64,000 bases of DNA from the NCBI RefSeq assembly GCF_004359985.1, contig NZ_SMRO01000001.1, positions 1,116,001-1,180,000 on the forward strand, written 5' to 3'. A program made the position numbers and the translations under genes. The notes under the pieces were generated by a model, which made no database searches, was not told the DNA's origin, and was given only the letters and a program-made list of their open reading frames with translations. Below are positions 34,542 through 43,016 of the stretch, in pieces. Source of the DNA: Paraburkholderia flava. Its GTDB lineage: Bacteria > Pseudomonadota > Gammaproteobacteria > Burkholderiales > Burkholderiaceae. Each line of letters begins with the position of its first letter. The stretch's first letter is position 1.

Positions 34542-35894
34542 ATGAAGCGCGTGCCATTTCGCTGCGTTCGAACATTGGGCTATACCGCGGTGCTGCTGCT
34601 CAACGCGGAAGCGTTCGCGCAGTCGCTCGAAGATCAGACTCCGCAGGAAAACGTCGCGACGTTGCGTCAGGAACTCGACCGGCGTGTGCAGGAACTCGAC
34701 GCGCTGAAACGCAGGCTCGCCGATCAGGAAGCGGGCCTTGCGCGCTTGAGTCGTGTGCTGGACAGCGGCACGCTCGCGACGATGCGGGGTGCCGGTGAAG
34801 GCGAGCCGTCAGGCAACGCCCCTGCTGCTGCGAATGGCAGTACACAGACGCAAGCCCCAGCGCCTGCCGTCGCGCAGAATGCGCAGCAGTCCGCGCAACC
34901 ATCGCAGCCCGTCGGCCAGGCGCCGGTACCCGACACGGCTCCGCCTCAGGTCGCGCCGATCTTCGATCAGCCCGGCGTGCTCACGCCGCGCAACAAGTTC
35001 GTGCTGGAGCCGTCGTTCCAGTTCAGCTATTCGTCGACGGATCGTGTTGCGCTGGTCGGCTATACCGTGATCCCTGCATTGTTGATCGGGCTCGTCGACG
35101 TGCGCGAGGTCAAGACGACGACGCTCACCGGCGGCGTCGCGCTGCGTTACGGGATCACGAACCGGATGGAAGTGGAAGTGCGCGTGCCGTACGTCTATTC
35201 GACCAACGATACCGTGAGCCGCGAAATTTTCACAGGCACGGCGCAGGACAATGTGTTCAGCAGCAACGGCCGCGGCATCGGCGACGTCGAGATGACGCTG
35301 CGTTATCAACTGAACGAAGGCGGCCCCGACAAGTTCTATTACATCGGCTGGTTGCGTTTCAAAACGGCGACCGGCAAGAGTCCGTTCGATGTCGTCACCG
35401 ATTGCGTAACGCGCTGCATCGGCAATACGACGGGCACCGGTCTGCCGCTCGAACAACCGACCGGCTCCGGTTTCTATGCGGTGCAGCCGGGTCTCACATG
35501 GCTGTTTCCGAGCGACCCGGTCGTGTTCTTCGGTAATGTCAGCTATCTGCACAGCTTCGCGCGCAGCAATCTGAGCCTGACGATTCTCGATGGAGAAAAG
35601 GACTTCGTCGGCCGCGTGCAGCCTGGCGACATCTGGGGGTTCAATGTCGGCATGGGACTCGCGCTCAACGAGAAAGCATCGGTCAGTCTCGGTTACGACC
35701 AGAGCATCGTGCTGCCGACCAAACAGAACGGCGAGACCGTACCCGGCTCGGTGCGCGTGATTCTCGGGACGCTGCTGCTCGGTTACTCGTACCGGCTGTC
35801 GCCCAAGACCACGCTCAACTTCACGATCGGCGCGGGGCTTACACGCGATACGCCGGATCTGACGTTGACGGTGCGGGTGCCGATTTCGTTCTGA
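34542..35894 (+). CDS. outer-membrane beta-barrel with N-terminal coiled coil (FapF-like exporter)
   Basis: A 450-residue protein. A signal peptide ends near AEAFAQ (about 27). A heptad-patterned helix follows (ENVATLRQELDRRVQELDALKRR, about 36-75), then a Pro/Ala/Gln-rich linker. A C-terminal barrel of about 300 residues with alternating hydrophobic strands starts at LTPRNKFVLEPSFQFSYSS and ends in VRVPISF with a terminal Phe. The coiled coil plus about 12 strands is the plan of FapF, the trimeric amyloid-secretion pore of Pseudomonas. The neighbouring C39 peptidase and small secreted proteins support an export role. Alternatively it is a generic 'phenol degradation meta-pathway' type porin. 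ATG 34542 follows GGAGAACC. Confidence 0.7.
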   Translation: MKRVPFRCVRTLGYTAVLLLNAEAFAQSLEDQTPQENVATLRQELDRRVQELDALKRRLADQEAGLARLSRVLDSGTLATMRGAGEGEPSGNAPAAANGSTQTQAPAPAVAQNAQQSAQPSQPVGQAPVPDTAPPQVAPIFDQPGVLTPRNKFVLEPSFQFSYSSTDRVALVGYTVIPALLIGLVDVREVKTTTLTGGVALRYGITNRMEVEVRVPYVYSTNDTVSREIFTGTAQDNVFSSNGRGIGDVEMTLRYQLNEGGPDKFYYIGWLRFKTATGKSPFDVVTDCVTRCIGNTTGTGLPLEQPTGSGFYAVQPGLTWLFPSDPVVFFGNVSYLHSFARSNLSLTILDGEKDFVGRVQPGDIWGFNVGMGLALNEKASVSLGYDQSIVLPTKQNGETVPGSVRVILGTLLLGYSYRLSPKTTLNFTIGAGLTRDTPDLTLTVRVPISF

Positions 35895-35951
35895 TGTTCT
35901 TCCGACGCTGCGACGTGCGTGGCTACGTCGCAGCTAGTTCGGCCTGCGCAG

Positions 35952-36668
35952 CTAATGCGGATGCACCGCGCTCGCAAGCGCGCCCGTCAGCGTCGACATC
36001 ACGTTCATCCCCTTGAACAGCGACAGCGAATTCACCGACGTGTCGATCGTCGTCATCGCCTGGATCTGCTGGTTGCTCAGCGAGTTCTGCAACACCGAGC
36101 CTGTCAGTGCGGGTAACGCACCCGCCTGCACGACGTTGCCGTGTCCGACCTGAACCAGTGCGCCCGCGTTCGCAGCGATCAATGCCTGTGCCTGCTGTGC
36201 GGTGATCGCGCTGACGTCGGGGATGTTCACGCTGGTCGTCGTGACGAGGTTGCCGTTCACATACGCGACACGCGAAATGCCGAACGACACCTTGAGTCCC
36301 GACGGCATGTCGAAACCGCCGCGCATCGCATCGAGACGGTCTTCGCTGAGCGCGATGGTGGTGGTGCGGGAGGGCCAGCGGGGGTCGTCGGGAGTGTGTG
36401 CGACTTGTGGCTGCTCGACGCGTGACTCCGCCTCGCTGGGTACTGCCGTCATCGCCGGCGGCAGCTCTCTCGCCGAACGCTCGACGTTGCGAGCATCACC
36501 GCTCGCAGCGGTCGCCAAGTCCTGCGCGCCCGGTACATCATGCATCGCGACAACCTCACCCGTCGCCACATCCGGCGCATCATTCCCAGCCGCGCCCGTG
36601 ACGAGCGACACCGTCGCGCCGCACATCGCGGCAGCAACACAGGCCAGCGTTCGCATTGCGGTTTTCAT
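35952..36668 (-). CDS. secreted protein with RGG double-glycine-like motif (a)
   Basis: A 238-residue exported protein of unknown function; the signal region is about 1-27. A variable Pro/Ala/Glu-rich segment leads to LSEDRLDAMRGG at 107-118, which looks like the double-glycine leader cut by C39 peptidases. It is followed by FDMPSGLKVSFGISRVAYVNG. The C-terminal 100 residues are rich in N, Q, S, T and A (VQVGHGNVVQAG, TGSVLQNSLSNQQIQ), like amyloid-forming or FapB/C-like sequences. It is the last gene of the minus-strand cluster, 35 bases behind the C39 peptidase, and converges on the barrel gene. Confidence 0.72.
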   Translation of the reverse strand: MKTAMRTLACVAAAMCGATVSLVTGAAGNDAPDVATGEVVAMHDVPGAQDLATAASGDARNVERSARELPPAMTAVPSEAESRVEQPQVAHTPDDPRWPSRTTTIALSEDRLDAMRGGFDMPSGLKVSFGISRVAYVNGNLVTTTSVNIPDVSAITAQQAQALIAANAGALVQVGHGNVVQAGALPALTGSVLQNSLSNQQIQAMTTIDTSVNSLSLFKGMNVMSTLTGALASAVHPH

Positions 36669-36703
36669 GGCCGTTCCCGAAACTTCCAGAAATCAAAACT
36701 CGA

Positions 36704-37399
36704 TCAAAAATCGCCCGGACCGAGCTTCGGTATCGTGACGTTATAAAGACTGTCGCGACTGATGCCCGTGTACAGCGGCGCGGCGGGCGCAACGCGCCAG
36801 TCGCGTGGATCGTTGAACAGCGCCTGCCCGGGTTTGTTGTGAATCACGAAGAAGACGTGGTCCTCCCACTTCTCCTCGAAACTCGATAGCGGAATCGGCC
36901 GCGTGCCGGTCGCCGGATCGCCGATGAGCACACGCCCGTTGCGCAGTCCCTTGACGACGACGAAGTGGTGATAACCATGCTCGGTGATCAGCACGATCGC
37001 GGGCGTGTTCGTCTCCGCGAGTTTTTGCAGCGGCAGCTCGTAACCGTCCGCGACGAAACCGTGTTCGTCGAGAAAGCGCCGGATGTCAAGCAGCGAGAAA
37101 CCCTGCTGACGGATCTTCGCCTGATCGCCGTGCTCGTACATCTGCGCGAACGCGGTCTGCTCGCTGACCGGATAGTTGTACTGGTAAGTCAGCAACGTCG
37201 CCAGCGCCGCCGACCCGCAACTGAAATCGTATTGCTGCTTGATGGTCCGCTTGAAGCGCGCTTCCTTCAGACTCGTCACGTGCATCGTGTAGCCCGCGCC
37301 CGCCGCATCGACGACGTCGATCTGATCGGCGCGCACGACGCCTGCGAGCAGCCCGCACGTAAGCGCTGAAAACACCAGCAGTACCGCACGCGGATTCAT
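36704..37399 (-). CDS. stand-alone periplasmic C39 cysteine peptidase (FapD-like)
   Basis: A 231-residue papain-fold C39 peptidase with a signal peptide (about 1-24, ending VRADQ) and no ABC-transporter domains. Catalytic residues are visible: the oxyanion Gln at 55/56 and Cys61 in QQYDFSCGSAALATLL, His145 in GYHHFVVVKG and Asp161 in IGDPATG. This is the architecture of FapD of the functional-amyloid operon rather than of bacteriocin exporters. Both flanking genes encode secreted proteins with RGG motifs, its probable substrates. It starts 3 bases after the upstream stop. Confidence 0.88.
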   Translation of the reverse strand: MNPRAVLLVFSALTCGLLAGVVRADQIDVVDAAGAGYTMHVTSLKEARFKRTIKQQYDFSCGSAALATLLTYQYNYPVSEQTAFAQMYEHGDQAKIRQQGFSLLDIRRFLDEHGFVADGYELPLQKLAETNTPAIVLITEHGYHHFVVVKGLRNGRVLIGDPATGTRPIPLSSFEEKWEDHVFFVIHNKPGQALFNDPRDWRVAPAAPLYTGISRDSLYNVTIPKLGPGDF

Positions 37400-37402
37400 C
37401 GC

Positions 37403-37912
37403 TCAGTTCCCGAAGCGGACGTTGAGGATCGTCGCGTTCTGGATCAGCACGTTCGCGCCGGAGTTCTGGATCACCGTCGGCAGGCCGCTCGAATTCGCGA
37501 ACGAGCCCTGCGTGATCGCGTTCGAACCCGTCGATACGTTCTTCGCGCTGTTGTCCGACACGGCGCCGGTGAGCGTCATGTTGCTGATCGTCTGATCGCC
37601 GCCGCGATGCTGGTCCAGTTGCTCGGCGGTCATCGCGACGCCGAAGCTGGAGTCGGATGATGTTGGTGGTGCGCTCTGCTGCTGTGTAATCGACCCGGCC
37701 GGCGCGCGTGCGTCGGGCGTCGTAGCCGCTGCGTCGGTGACAGGCGGCGTCGAAGGCACGACGTCCGCAACCGGTGCAGGAGACGCCGACGATGGCGACG
37801 CAGACACCTCGGTCGCACAGACGTCGACCGTAAGCGCGACCCATCCTATCGCGACCGGAACCACGCAACCCAGCCACCCCGGCCACCGCACTGCACGCGT
37901 GAACGCTTGCAT
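37403..37912 (-). CDS. secreted protein with RGG double-glycine-like motif (b)
   Basis: A 169-residue exported protein. An N-terminal hydrophobic signal (about 8-33) is followed by a Pro/Ser/Thr-rich spacer, then MTAEQLDQHRGG at 94-105, aligned with the LSEDRLDAMRGG of the sister gene. After the double glycine come 64 residues rich in N, S, T and Q with short hydrophobic strands (TGSNAITQGSF, TVIQNSGANVLIQNATIL). This resembles curlin- or Fap-type beta-strand-forming sequence. AAGGAG precedes the ATG. I cannot assign it to a named family. It may be a minor fibre subunit or nucleator. Confidence 0.72.
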   Translation of the reverse strand: MQAFTRAVRWPGWLGCVVPVAIGWVALTVDVCATEVSASPSSASPAPVADVVPSTPPVTDAAATTPDARAPAGSITQQQSAPPTSSDSSFGVAMTAEQLDQHRGGDQTISNMTLTGAVSDNSAKNVSTGSNAITQGSFANSSGLPTVIQNSGANVLIQNATILNVRFGN

Positions 37913-38084
37913 GATTGTCTCCTTGCCCGCCCGAGCCGATGGCTCGCAACGGGTGCTACCCTGCGATTCGTCTCGCCTCGTGCGAGAGCGGGTCTGCTAT
38001 CCGGTGGTGGGCAGTGCATCGCAGGCACACAGCCTCGCGACGCACCGCCTTCTGCCGATACCGCTGATGGTTTGGCCGAACGGT

Positions 38085-39338
38085 TTAATGTCCCACGGTC
38101 AGATTCGCCTGCACGGTGACCGCCTGCTGCACCATCGACGCAAGACCGCTGTTCTGGTTCGCGACCATGATGCCCGCCGCCGATTGCCCGACGCTCGCCA
38201 TGCTGTTGGACATGTTGAACGTGCCGGCATCGACCGCATTGGCTCCGCCTGCGCCACCCGCACCGCCCGTTGCGCCGTTGCCGACGCCGCCGGTACCTAC
38301 GCCACCCGTGCCGCCGGCCGCACCCGCCGCACCGACTGCTCCGTTGCCTGCGGTCGCGCTGCCGTTGCTCGCCATCGTCGACGAGCTGCCGTTGGTCGCC
38401 TGACCGCCGGTGCCGGTGCCGCCTGCGCCGCCCGCACCGCCTGCGCCGGCCATGCTGGTTGCCGCACCGCCTGCACCGCCCGTGCCGGAACCCGCGCCGC
38501 CCGTTCCCGAGCCTGCGCCGCCCGACGCCGTCGCCGTGCCTGCCGAGCCTGCGCCACCGGTGCCGGTCGCGGTGCCTGAGCCGGTTCCGGTGCCGGTGCC
38601 TGCGCCCGTGCTCGCCGTGGCCGTGCCGCCGCCACCGCCGGTACGCGATCTGCCGTCACCCGACGTGCCGCTGCCGCCGCCGAGGCCCGCTGCCAGACCG
38701 CCGCCGCTGCCCCCAGCTGCGCCGCTGCCGGCGAGCGCACTGCCGCCCGTGCCGCCTCCGGTGCCGCCACTGCCGTGGCCCGTGCCGCCCTGCGTGCCGC
38801 CCGCGTGCGCGGTGCCGCCAGCTGCGCCGCGTCCGCCTGCGCCGCCGGTGCCGTCGCCGGCCGTCGCACCACCGTTACTCGCGTAGCCCGCCGACGCGCT
38901 GCCGTTGGTCGCGTCGCCACCGCTGCCGCCCGCACCGCCGTTGCCGCCTTTGCCACCATTGCCGCCGGAACCTGCGCCGCCATAACCCGCGCCGCCCTTA
39001 CCACCCTTGCCGCCGTTCGCATTGCCCCAGTTGCCCGCCTGGTTGCCGATGCCATAGACGCTGACGTTGCTCACGTAGCCATCCAGCTTGCTGAGCGCAA
39101 CGACCTTGGTGTTGTTGAAGGAGTCTTGATAGACCTGTGCACCGGAAGTGATTTCATTGGCGTTGGCGCCGGTGGTGCTGGTCTGGGTGGATGTCGCTGC
39201 ATTGCTGAGGGTGTTCGCGCCGGTGGTGGACTTCTGGGTACAGGACGCGTCCGAGTTATCGCTGCATGGATTTGCCATCGCGTAGCCGCTGAGGCCGAGG
39301 GCAACGGCCGCAGCGGACGCCATTAAAGTCTTTCGCAT
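38085..39338 (-). CDS. glycine-rich secreted low-complexity protein
   Basis: A 417-residue exported protein: signal peptide 1-22 (GYAMA/NPC) and a 75-residue N-domain with two STTGAN repeats and three Cys in all. A Gly/Ala/Thr/Ser-rich region of about 265 residues (100-365) follows, built of short GGAG-, GTGG- and GGKG-type units. The 47-residue C-terminal domain contains FNMSNSMASVGQ and MVANQNSGLASMVQQA. The ends look like strand-forming Fap or curli-like sequence; the middle resembles PGRS-type or silk-like repeats. A very strong AGGAGG precedes ATG 39338. It is most likely the main exported polymer of the locus. Confidence 0.82.
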   Translation of the reverse strand: MRKTLMASAAAVALGLSGYAMANPCSDNSDASCTQKSTTGANTLSNAATSTQTSTTGANANEITSGAQVYQDSFNNTKVVALSKLDGYVSNVSVYGIGNQAGNWGNANGGKGGKGGAGYGGAGSGGNGGKGGNGGAGGSGGDATNGSASAGYASNGGATAGDGTGGAGGRGAAGGTAHAGGTQGGTGHGSGGTGGGTGGSALAGSGAAGGSGGGLAAGLGGGSGTSGDGRSRTGGGGGTATASTGAGTGTGTGSGTATGTGGAGSAGTATASGGAGSGTGGAGSGTGGAGGAATSMAGAGGAGGAGGTGTGGQATNGSSSTMASNGSATAGNGAVGAAGAAGGTGGVGTGGVGNGATGGAGGAGGANAVDAGTFNMSNSMASVGQSAAGIMVANQNSGLASMVQQAVTVQANLTVGH

Positions 39339-40002
39339 GGTTTCCTCCTGATGTGGTGGGACGGCTTGGCCGACTGCGCCAATCCGCGGCACCACGACGC
39401 ATAGAAGGTGCCATGCGTGTAATCCACTGAAAGGGAAAGGGTCTGCGGAATGTGGGCGGGAGGCTTTCCCATTTAATGCATCTGAATACGCATTTATGTT
39501 TCTTGTTTGAAACGCACTAAATACGCGTTATGCGAATTTCAGACGATTATTTCAGATATACAATTATTTTAATTCATGGATTTACGTTCTATTTTTCTAG
39601 TAAATTCGCATGAATATAAAGTGTTTCTGTTTTGCTTCATTCCGGCATCGCTTCTGGCCCGCTTAATGTCATTGCTGGGTGCCGCGCACCTGCTGCTTCT
39701 TTCAAAACCTTACCGGCGCGGGCCTATGGCATAGGGCTGCCAGCTTTCACCATGTTTTATGGAGTGTTGAAAAACGTATCTTTTACGATCTATCTACCCA
39801 CAAGGTCAAAATTTCCTCAATCCCGACTTCACGAATTGCGTAATTCATATCATTGATTATTGTCGGAGCATTTAAAACGATTTCATCAAATTCGCATTCC
39901 GCCAATTACCCTAAACCAGGAATCAGACGAAACAATTTAATACAAATATAGCAGACTCAAGTCAATGCAATTGTTAATTCGCGCACGATAATTGCGTTGT
40001 TT
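39339..40002. other. AT-rich regulatory intergenic region
   Basis: These 664 bases are clearly AT-rich from about 39480 to 40000, in strong contrast to the GC-rich chromosome. No gene is supported; a 74-residue frame at 39632-39856 has no ribosome binding site or family resemblance. This kind of DNA is a typical target for H-NS-like silencers or IHF, and it lies upstream of the candidate sigma-54 promoter of the glycine-rich gene. Confidence 0.5.
39399..39413 (-). promoter_or_regulatory. possible sigma-54 promoter of the glycine-rich gene
   Basis: Read on the minus strand: TGGCAC, five bases, ATGC, matching TGGCAC-N5-TTGC with correct -24 GG / -12 GC spacing and one mismatch. The implied start is about 50 bases before ATG 39338. 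Confidence 0.42.
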
Positions 40003-40785
40003 TTATTCGAGCCTGTTCACCGGCAATGCGCCGGCAGATTGCTTCAGCCACGACGTCACCGCGCGCACAACCCATTCGGCGTCGTCGTGCGGCAGATCGT
40101 GTCCCGCCCAGGGATGACGAATGTGCGGTGCGTCCCACGCCGTTGCGAGCTTCGCGGAACACACGGGGTTCACGAGCTGATCCGCATCCGACGACAACAC
40201 CAGCGTCGGACAGCCCGGCGGCGTTGCCGATGCACTGAAGCGCGCGGCTGCCCACAGCTGACTCAACGCATTGATCCGCGAAACGGGTGCGTGTTCGCGG
40301 ATCGCGATCCACTCGGCGAGATCGCGTGCCCACGTATCGTGGCGATTGCATGTCAGCCGATGAATCGCTTCTTCCGCTGCAGGCGCATTGCGCCACTGCA
40401 GCGCGACGTGCAGCAATGTCGGCCACGCACGCGGACGCAGACGCTCTGTGACACGACTGAACGGCCGCATGCTCGTATTGATCAACACGAGCCGTTCGAT
40501 CTCGCGCGGATACTGCTGCGCCCATGCAGTCGCGACCATCCCGCCGAGCGACATCGCGAACAGCCGGTACGGTCCGGGCGCACCGCTTTGCAACGCGGCG
40601 AGACGCACGAAGCCGACAGTCCTCGCGACATCCGCAGGCGAGCGCAGTTGCGCGAACACGCCGTTGCCGGGCAGATCGATACGCAGTACCTCACCGACGC
40701 CCGCGGTGTCGCGCAGTAACGCGGGCAGCGGCCCCCAGTGCCGCACTTCACGAGTAAGACCGCGCAGCAGAATCCACGTGCTCAT
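40003..40785 (-). CDS. alpha/beta hydrolase
   Basis: A 260-residue alpha/beta-hydrolase-fold protein. The nucleophile elbow is FAMSLGGMVATAWAQ, and the oxyanion segment RGLTREVRHWG follows the first strand. The acid region SSDADQLVNPVCS and the histidine in WAGHDLPHDD complete the triad. The open frame runs further upstream, but ATG 40785 overlaps the stop of the M14 peptidase as ATGA, showing the true start and coupling. It is possibly an esterase or lactonase acting with the peptidase; the substrate is unknown. Confidence 0.85.
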   Translation of the reverse strand: MSTWILLRGLTREVRHWGPLPALLRDTAGVGEVLRIDLPGNGVFAQLRSPADVARTVGFVRLAALQSGAPGPYRLFAMSLGGMVATAWAQQYPREIERLVLINTSMRPFSRVTERLRPRAWPTLLHVALQWRNAPAAEEAIHRLTCNRHDTWARDLAEWIAIREHAPVSRINALSQLWAAARFSASATPPGCPTLVLSSDADQLVNPVCSAKLATAWDAPHIRHPWAGHDLPHDDAEWVVRAVTSWLKQSAGALPVNRLE

Positions 40786-41816
40786 GTACCGGCCTTGCGA
40801 TACCAATGCTCGATCGCGCGCTGCTGCAATTGCTGCCGGCGCGGCCCTTCCGGCAACCAGCGTTGCCACGCGAACGCGGCGCGCGTCAGGAAGTCGAGCA
40901 GGTTCGCGTGACGCCGCAGCACGCGCGCGGTGCGATGCGCCTTCAACGGATTGAACATGCCCTGACGCGAAAAAAGCTGCCGGGGGTTCTTCTTGATCCA
41001 CACCCACGAACCGAGCTCGAGCGTCATCGGCAGGAATACGTTTTGTGCGGGCGCGCGATCGTACGCACAGTCCCATAGATCGCCATGCAGCAGGTATTGA
41101 TGGCTTTGCGGCTCGAACATATAGCCGTGATGTGGATGCGCGCGCTCGAACATCGTCTTCAGCGCGAACATTTCCGGCAGATGTGACATCGCGCGGCGCG
41201 TGCGCGCATACGGAAACCAGATACTGTCGCTCCAGCCGTAACCCGAATGGCAATCGATCGCGAGACTCAGCGGCCGCGACGCGAGATCGTGTTTGACCAC
41301 GTCGAGCAGCGCGGCGGCTTCGCATTCCATCGGCGCACCGCGCGGCCCGCGATACCACGGCAACCACGCACCGAGCCGTTGACCGCCCGCGAGCAGCGGC
41401 ACACGCGCATCGGCATCCTGCGGCGCATTGCGCATCAGGTCGACGCCGTTCGGATTCGCGCGGGTCGCGGCCCACATGCCGCCCGGATTGACGATCGGCA
41501 TGAAGATCAGACGAACGGATTGCAGCTGGCGTACCAGCAGTTCGTCCCATTCGAGTCGCGCGAGCAGCGCACGCATGTAATCGAGCACGAGTTGCGAGCC
41601 GATCCGTTCCAGCCCGTGAATGCCGCCGAAAAAACCGATCGCGGGCGCCTGCGGATCGGTCGAACCGATGCTCGCCGTGTGCACTGCGAAGGTCCGTCCA
41701 TGCACCTTCGTTTCGCACGCCGTTTCGATTTCGAAGATCGCGCTGCCGTCGTCGAGTATCGACTTCAGATCTTCGTACTCCGCAAAACTGTCGGGAAGAA
41801 AACTGAGCGCCTGCAT
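40782..41816 (-). CDS. M14-family zinc carboxypeptidase-like protein
   Basis: A 344-residue cytoplasmic metallopeptidase of the M14 carboxypeptidase fold. Zinc ligands H67 and E70 are in GGIHGLERIGS, the third His is in AIDCHSGYGW, and the catalytic Glu is in MTLELGSW. NPGGMWAATRANPNGVDLMRN is the substrate-binding loop typical of M14 proteins such as succinylglutamate desuccinylase-like and murein-peptide amidase-like enzymes. There is no signal peptide. It is the first gene of a two-gene operon with the hydrolase. The substrate is unknown, possibly a peptide or amide. Confidence 0.87.
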   Translation of the reverse strand: MQALSFLPDSFAEYEDLKSILDDGSAIFEIETACETKVHGRTFAVHTASIGSTDPQAPAIGFFGGIHGLERIGSQLVLDYMRALLARLEWDELLVRQLQSVRLIFMPIVNPGGMWAATRANPNGVDLMRNAPQDADARVPLLAGGQRLGAWLPWYRGPRGAPMECEAAALLDVVKHDLASRPLSLAIDCHSGYGWSDSIWFPYARTRRAMSHLPEMFALKTMFERAHPHHGYMFEPQSHQYLLHGDLWDCAYDRAPAQNVFLPMTLELGSWVWIKKNPRQLFSRQGMFNPLKAHRTARVLRRHANLLDFLTRAAFAWQRWLPEGPRRQQLQQRAIEHWYRKAGT

Positions 41817-41920
41817 GCCTGTGTCGTATGCGAAGTACGAGGTTTTTGGGGACGGCTCATGCTGATATGCGCAATATAGCCCCTACGCGACGAACAATAC
41901 ATGACATGTCATGGGAGACG

Positions 41921-41938
41921 CTGTCACGCGAGCGTCAC
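41921..41938 (+). promoter_or_regulatory. Pho box upstream of phnC
   Basis: CTGTCAC, four bases, GCGTCAC: two 7-base half-sites at 11-base phase, matching the PhoB consensus (CTGTCAT-N4-CTGTCAT) in most positions. AAGATATAG further down (about 41963-41971) can serve as -10. The phnC start is at 42072. This predicts induction under phosphate limitation. Confidence 0.62.
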
Positions 41939-42071
41939 AGTGACATTCGCATGACGCGTTTAAAGATATAGTCGTCTAGACGTCGCGATGCCTTCACTCA
42001 ACGGTCATAGTCGCTTCCTAGAATGTGCCGCAACGCCAACGGATCGTCCTGGCGCGATGGAGAGGTACGTC

Positions 42072-42965
42072 ATGGAAGCAATCCGCATCGAGCGTCTGTC
42101 GAAGACGTTCAACAACGGCCGCAAAGCACTCGACGAAATCGATCTGCGCGTCGAGCCCGGCGAAATGGTCGCGCTGATCGGCGCATCGGGTTCCGGAAAA
42201 TCGACGCTGCTGCGGCATATCGCCGGCTTCACCGTCGCGGACCCGCAGCCGTCGCGCATCGAGATTCTCGGTCGGCCTATTCAACAGGATGGCCGTCTCG
42301 TGCGCGAGGTGCGTAGCATTCGCCGCGATATCAGCTTCGTGTTCCAGCAGTTCAATCTCGTGAACCGGCTGACGGTGCAGACCAACGTGCTGATCGGCGC
42401 GCTCGCGCGGCTGCCGTTCTGGCGTCGTATCACCGGGATTTTTCCGCGCGGCGAACGCGAACTCGCGATGACCGCGCTCGCCGAAGTCGGCATCGATGGA
42501 CACGCGGCCGAACGCGCGGCGAACCTGTCGGGCGGTCAGCAACAGCGTGCGGCGCTGGCACGCGCACTCGTGCAGCGCGCACGCATCATCCTCGCCGACG
42601 AACCGATTGCATCGCTCGATCCCGAGTCGTCGCGCCGCGTGATGGACATGCTGCGCGCGCTCAATACGAACCATCAATTGACCGTACTGGTTTCGCTGCA
42701 TCAGGTGGACATCGCGATGCAGTACTGCGCGCGCACCGTTGCGCTGCGGCAGGGCAAGGTCGTGTACGACGGACCGTCCGCCGCGCTGACGCCTGCGCTG
42801 CTGCGCGAGCTGTACGGCAGTGCCGCTCGTGAACTGCTCGAAGGAAGCACGGCCACCACGGGCGAAGCGAGCGACGTCGTCGGCAGCATTCCGGCAACGC
42901 CTCCCTCTCAAGACGCACCGTCGCACACCACACCCTCACCGTATGCGTTCGCGCATTCGGTCTGA
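42072..42965 (+). CDS. phnC: phosphonate ABC transporter ATP-binding protein
   Basis: A 297-residue ABC ATPase of the PhnC family. Walker A is GASGSGKST, the signature NLSGGQQQR and Walker B IILADEP. The D- and H-loop regions are intact ([17 protein letters not shown]). A C-terminal extension of about 30 residues is low-complexity. It energises uptake of phosphonates or related phosphorus compounds with PhnD and PhnE. GGAGAGG precedes ATG 42072. The two upstream ATGs in frame are less likely starts. It is the first gene of a Pho-box-preceded operon. Confidence 0.93.
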   Translation: MEAIRIERLSKTFNNGRKALDEIDLRVEPGEMVALIGASGSGKSTLLRHIAGFTVADPQPSRIEILGRPIQQDGRLVREVRSIRRDISFVFQQFNLVNRLTVQTNVLIGALARLPFWRRITGIFPRGERELAMTALAEVGIDGHAAERAANLSGGQQQRAALARALVQRARIILADEPIASLDPESSRRVMDMLRALNTNHQLTVLVSLHQVDIAMQYCARTVALRQGKVVYDGPSAALTPALLRELYGSAARELLEGSTATTGEASDVVGSIPATPPSQDAPSHTTPSPYAFAHSV

Positions 42966-43016
42966 ACGCTCACCGCTCACGCTTTCTTATCCGCATCACC
43001 ACAGGACTTCCGCTCG

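Noticed and set aside
38116..39064. Proline-rich and Cys/Arg-rich plus-strand frames, and a possible CRISPR or satellite array
   Set aside because: These are reverse readings of the glycine codons of the secreted protein. The short GC-rich units are irregular, with no constant repeat and unique spacers.
39632..39856. 74-codon frame in the AT-rich region
   Set aside because: No ribosome binding site, no recognisable domain; composition follows the local AT-rich DNA.
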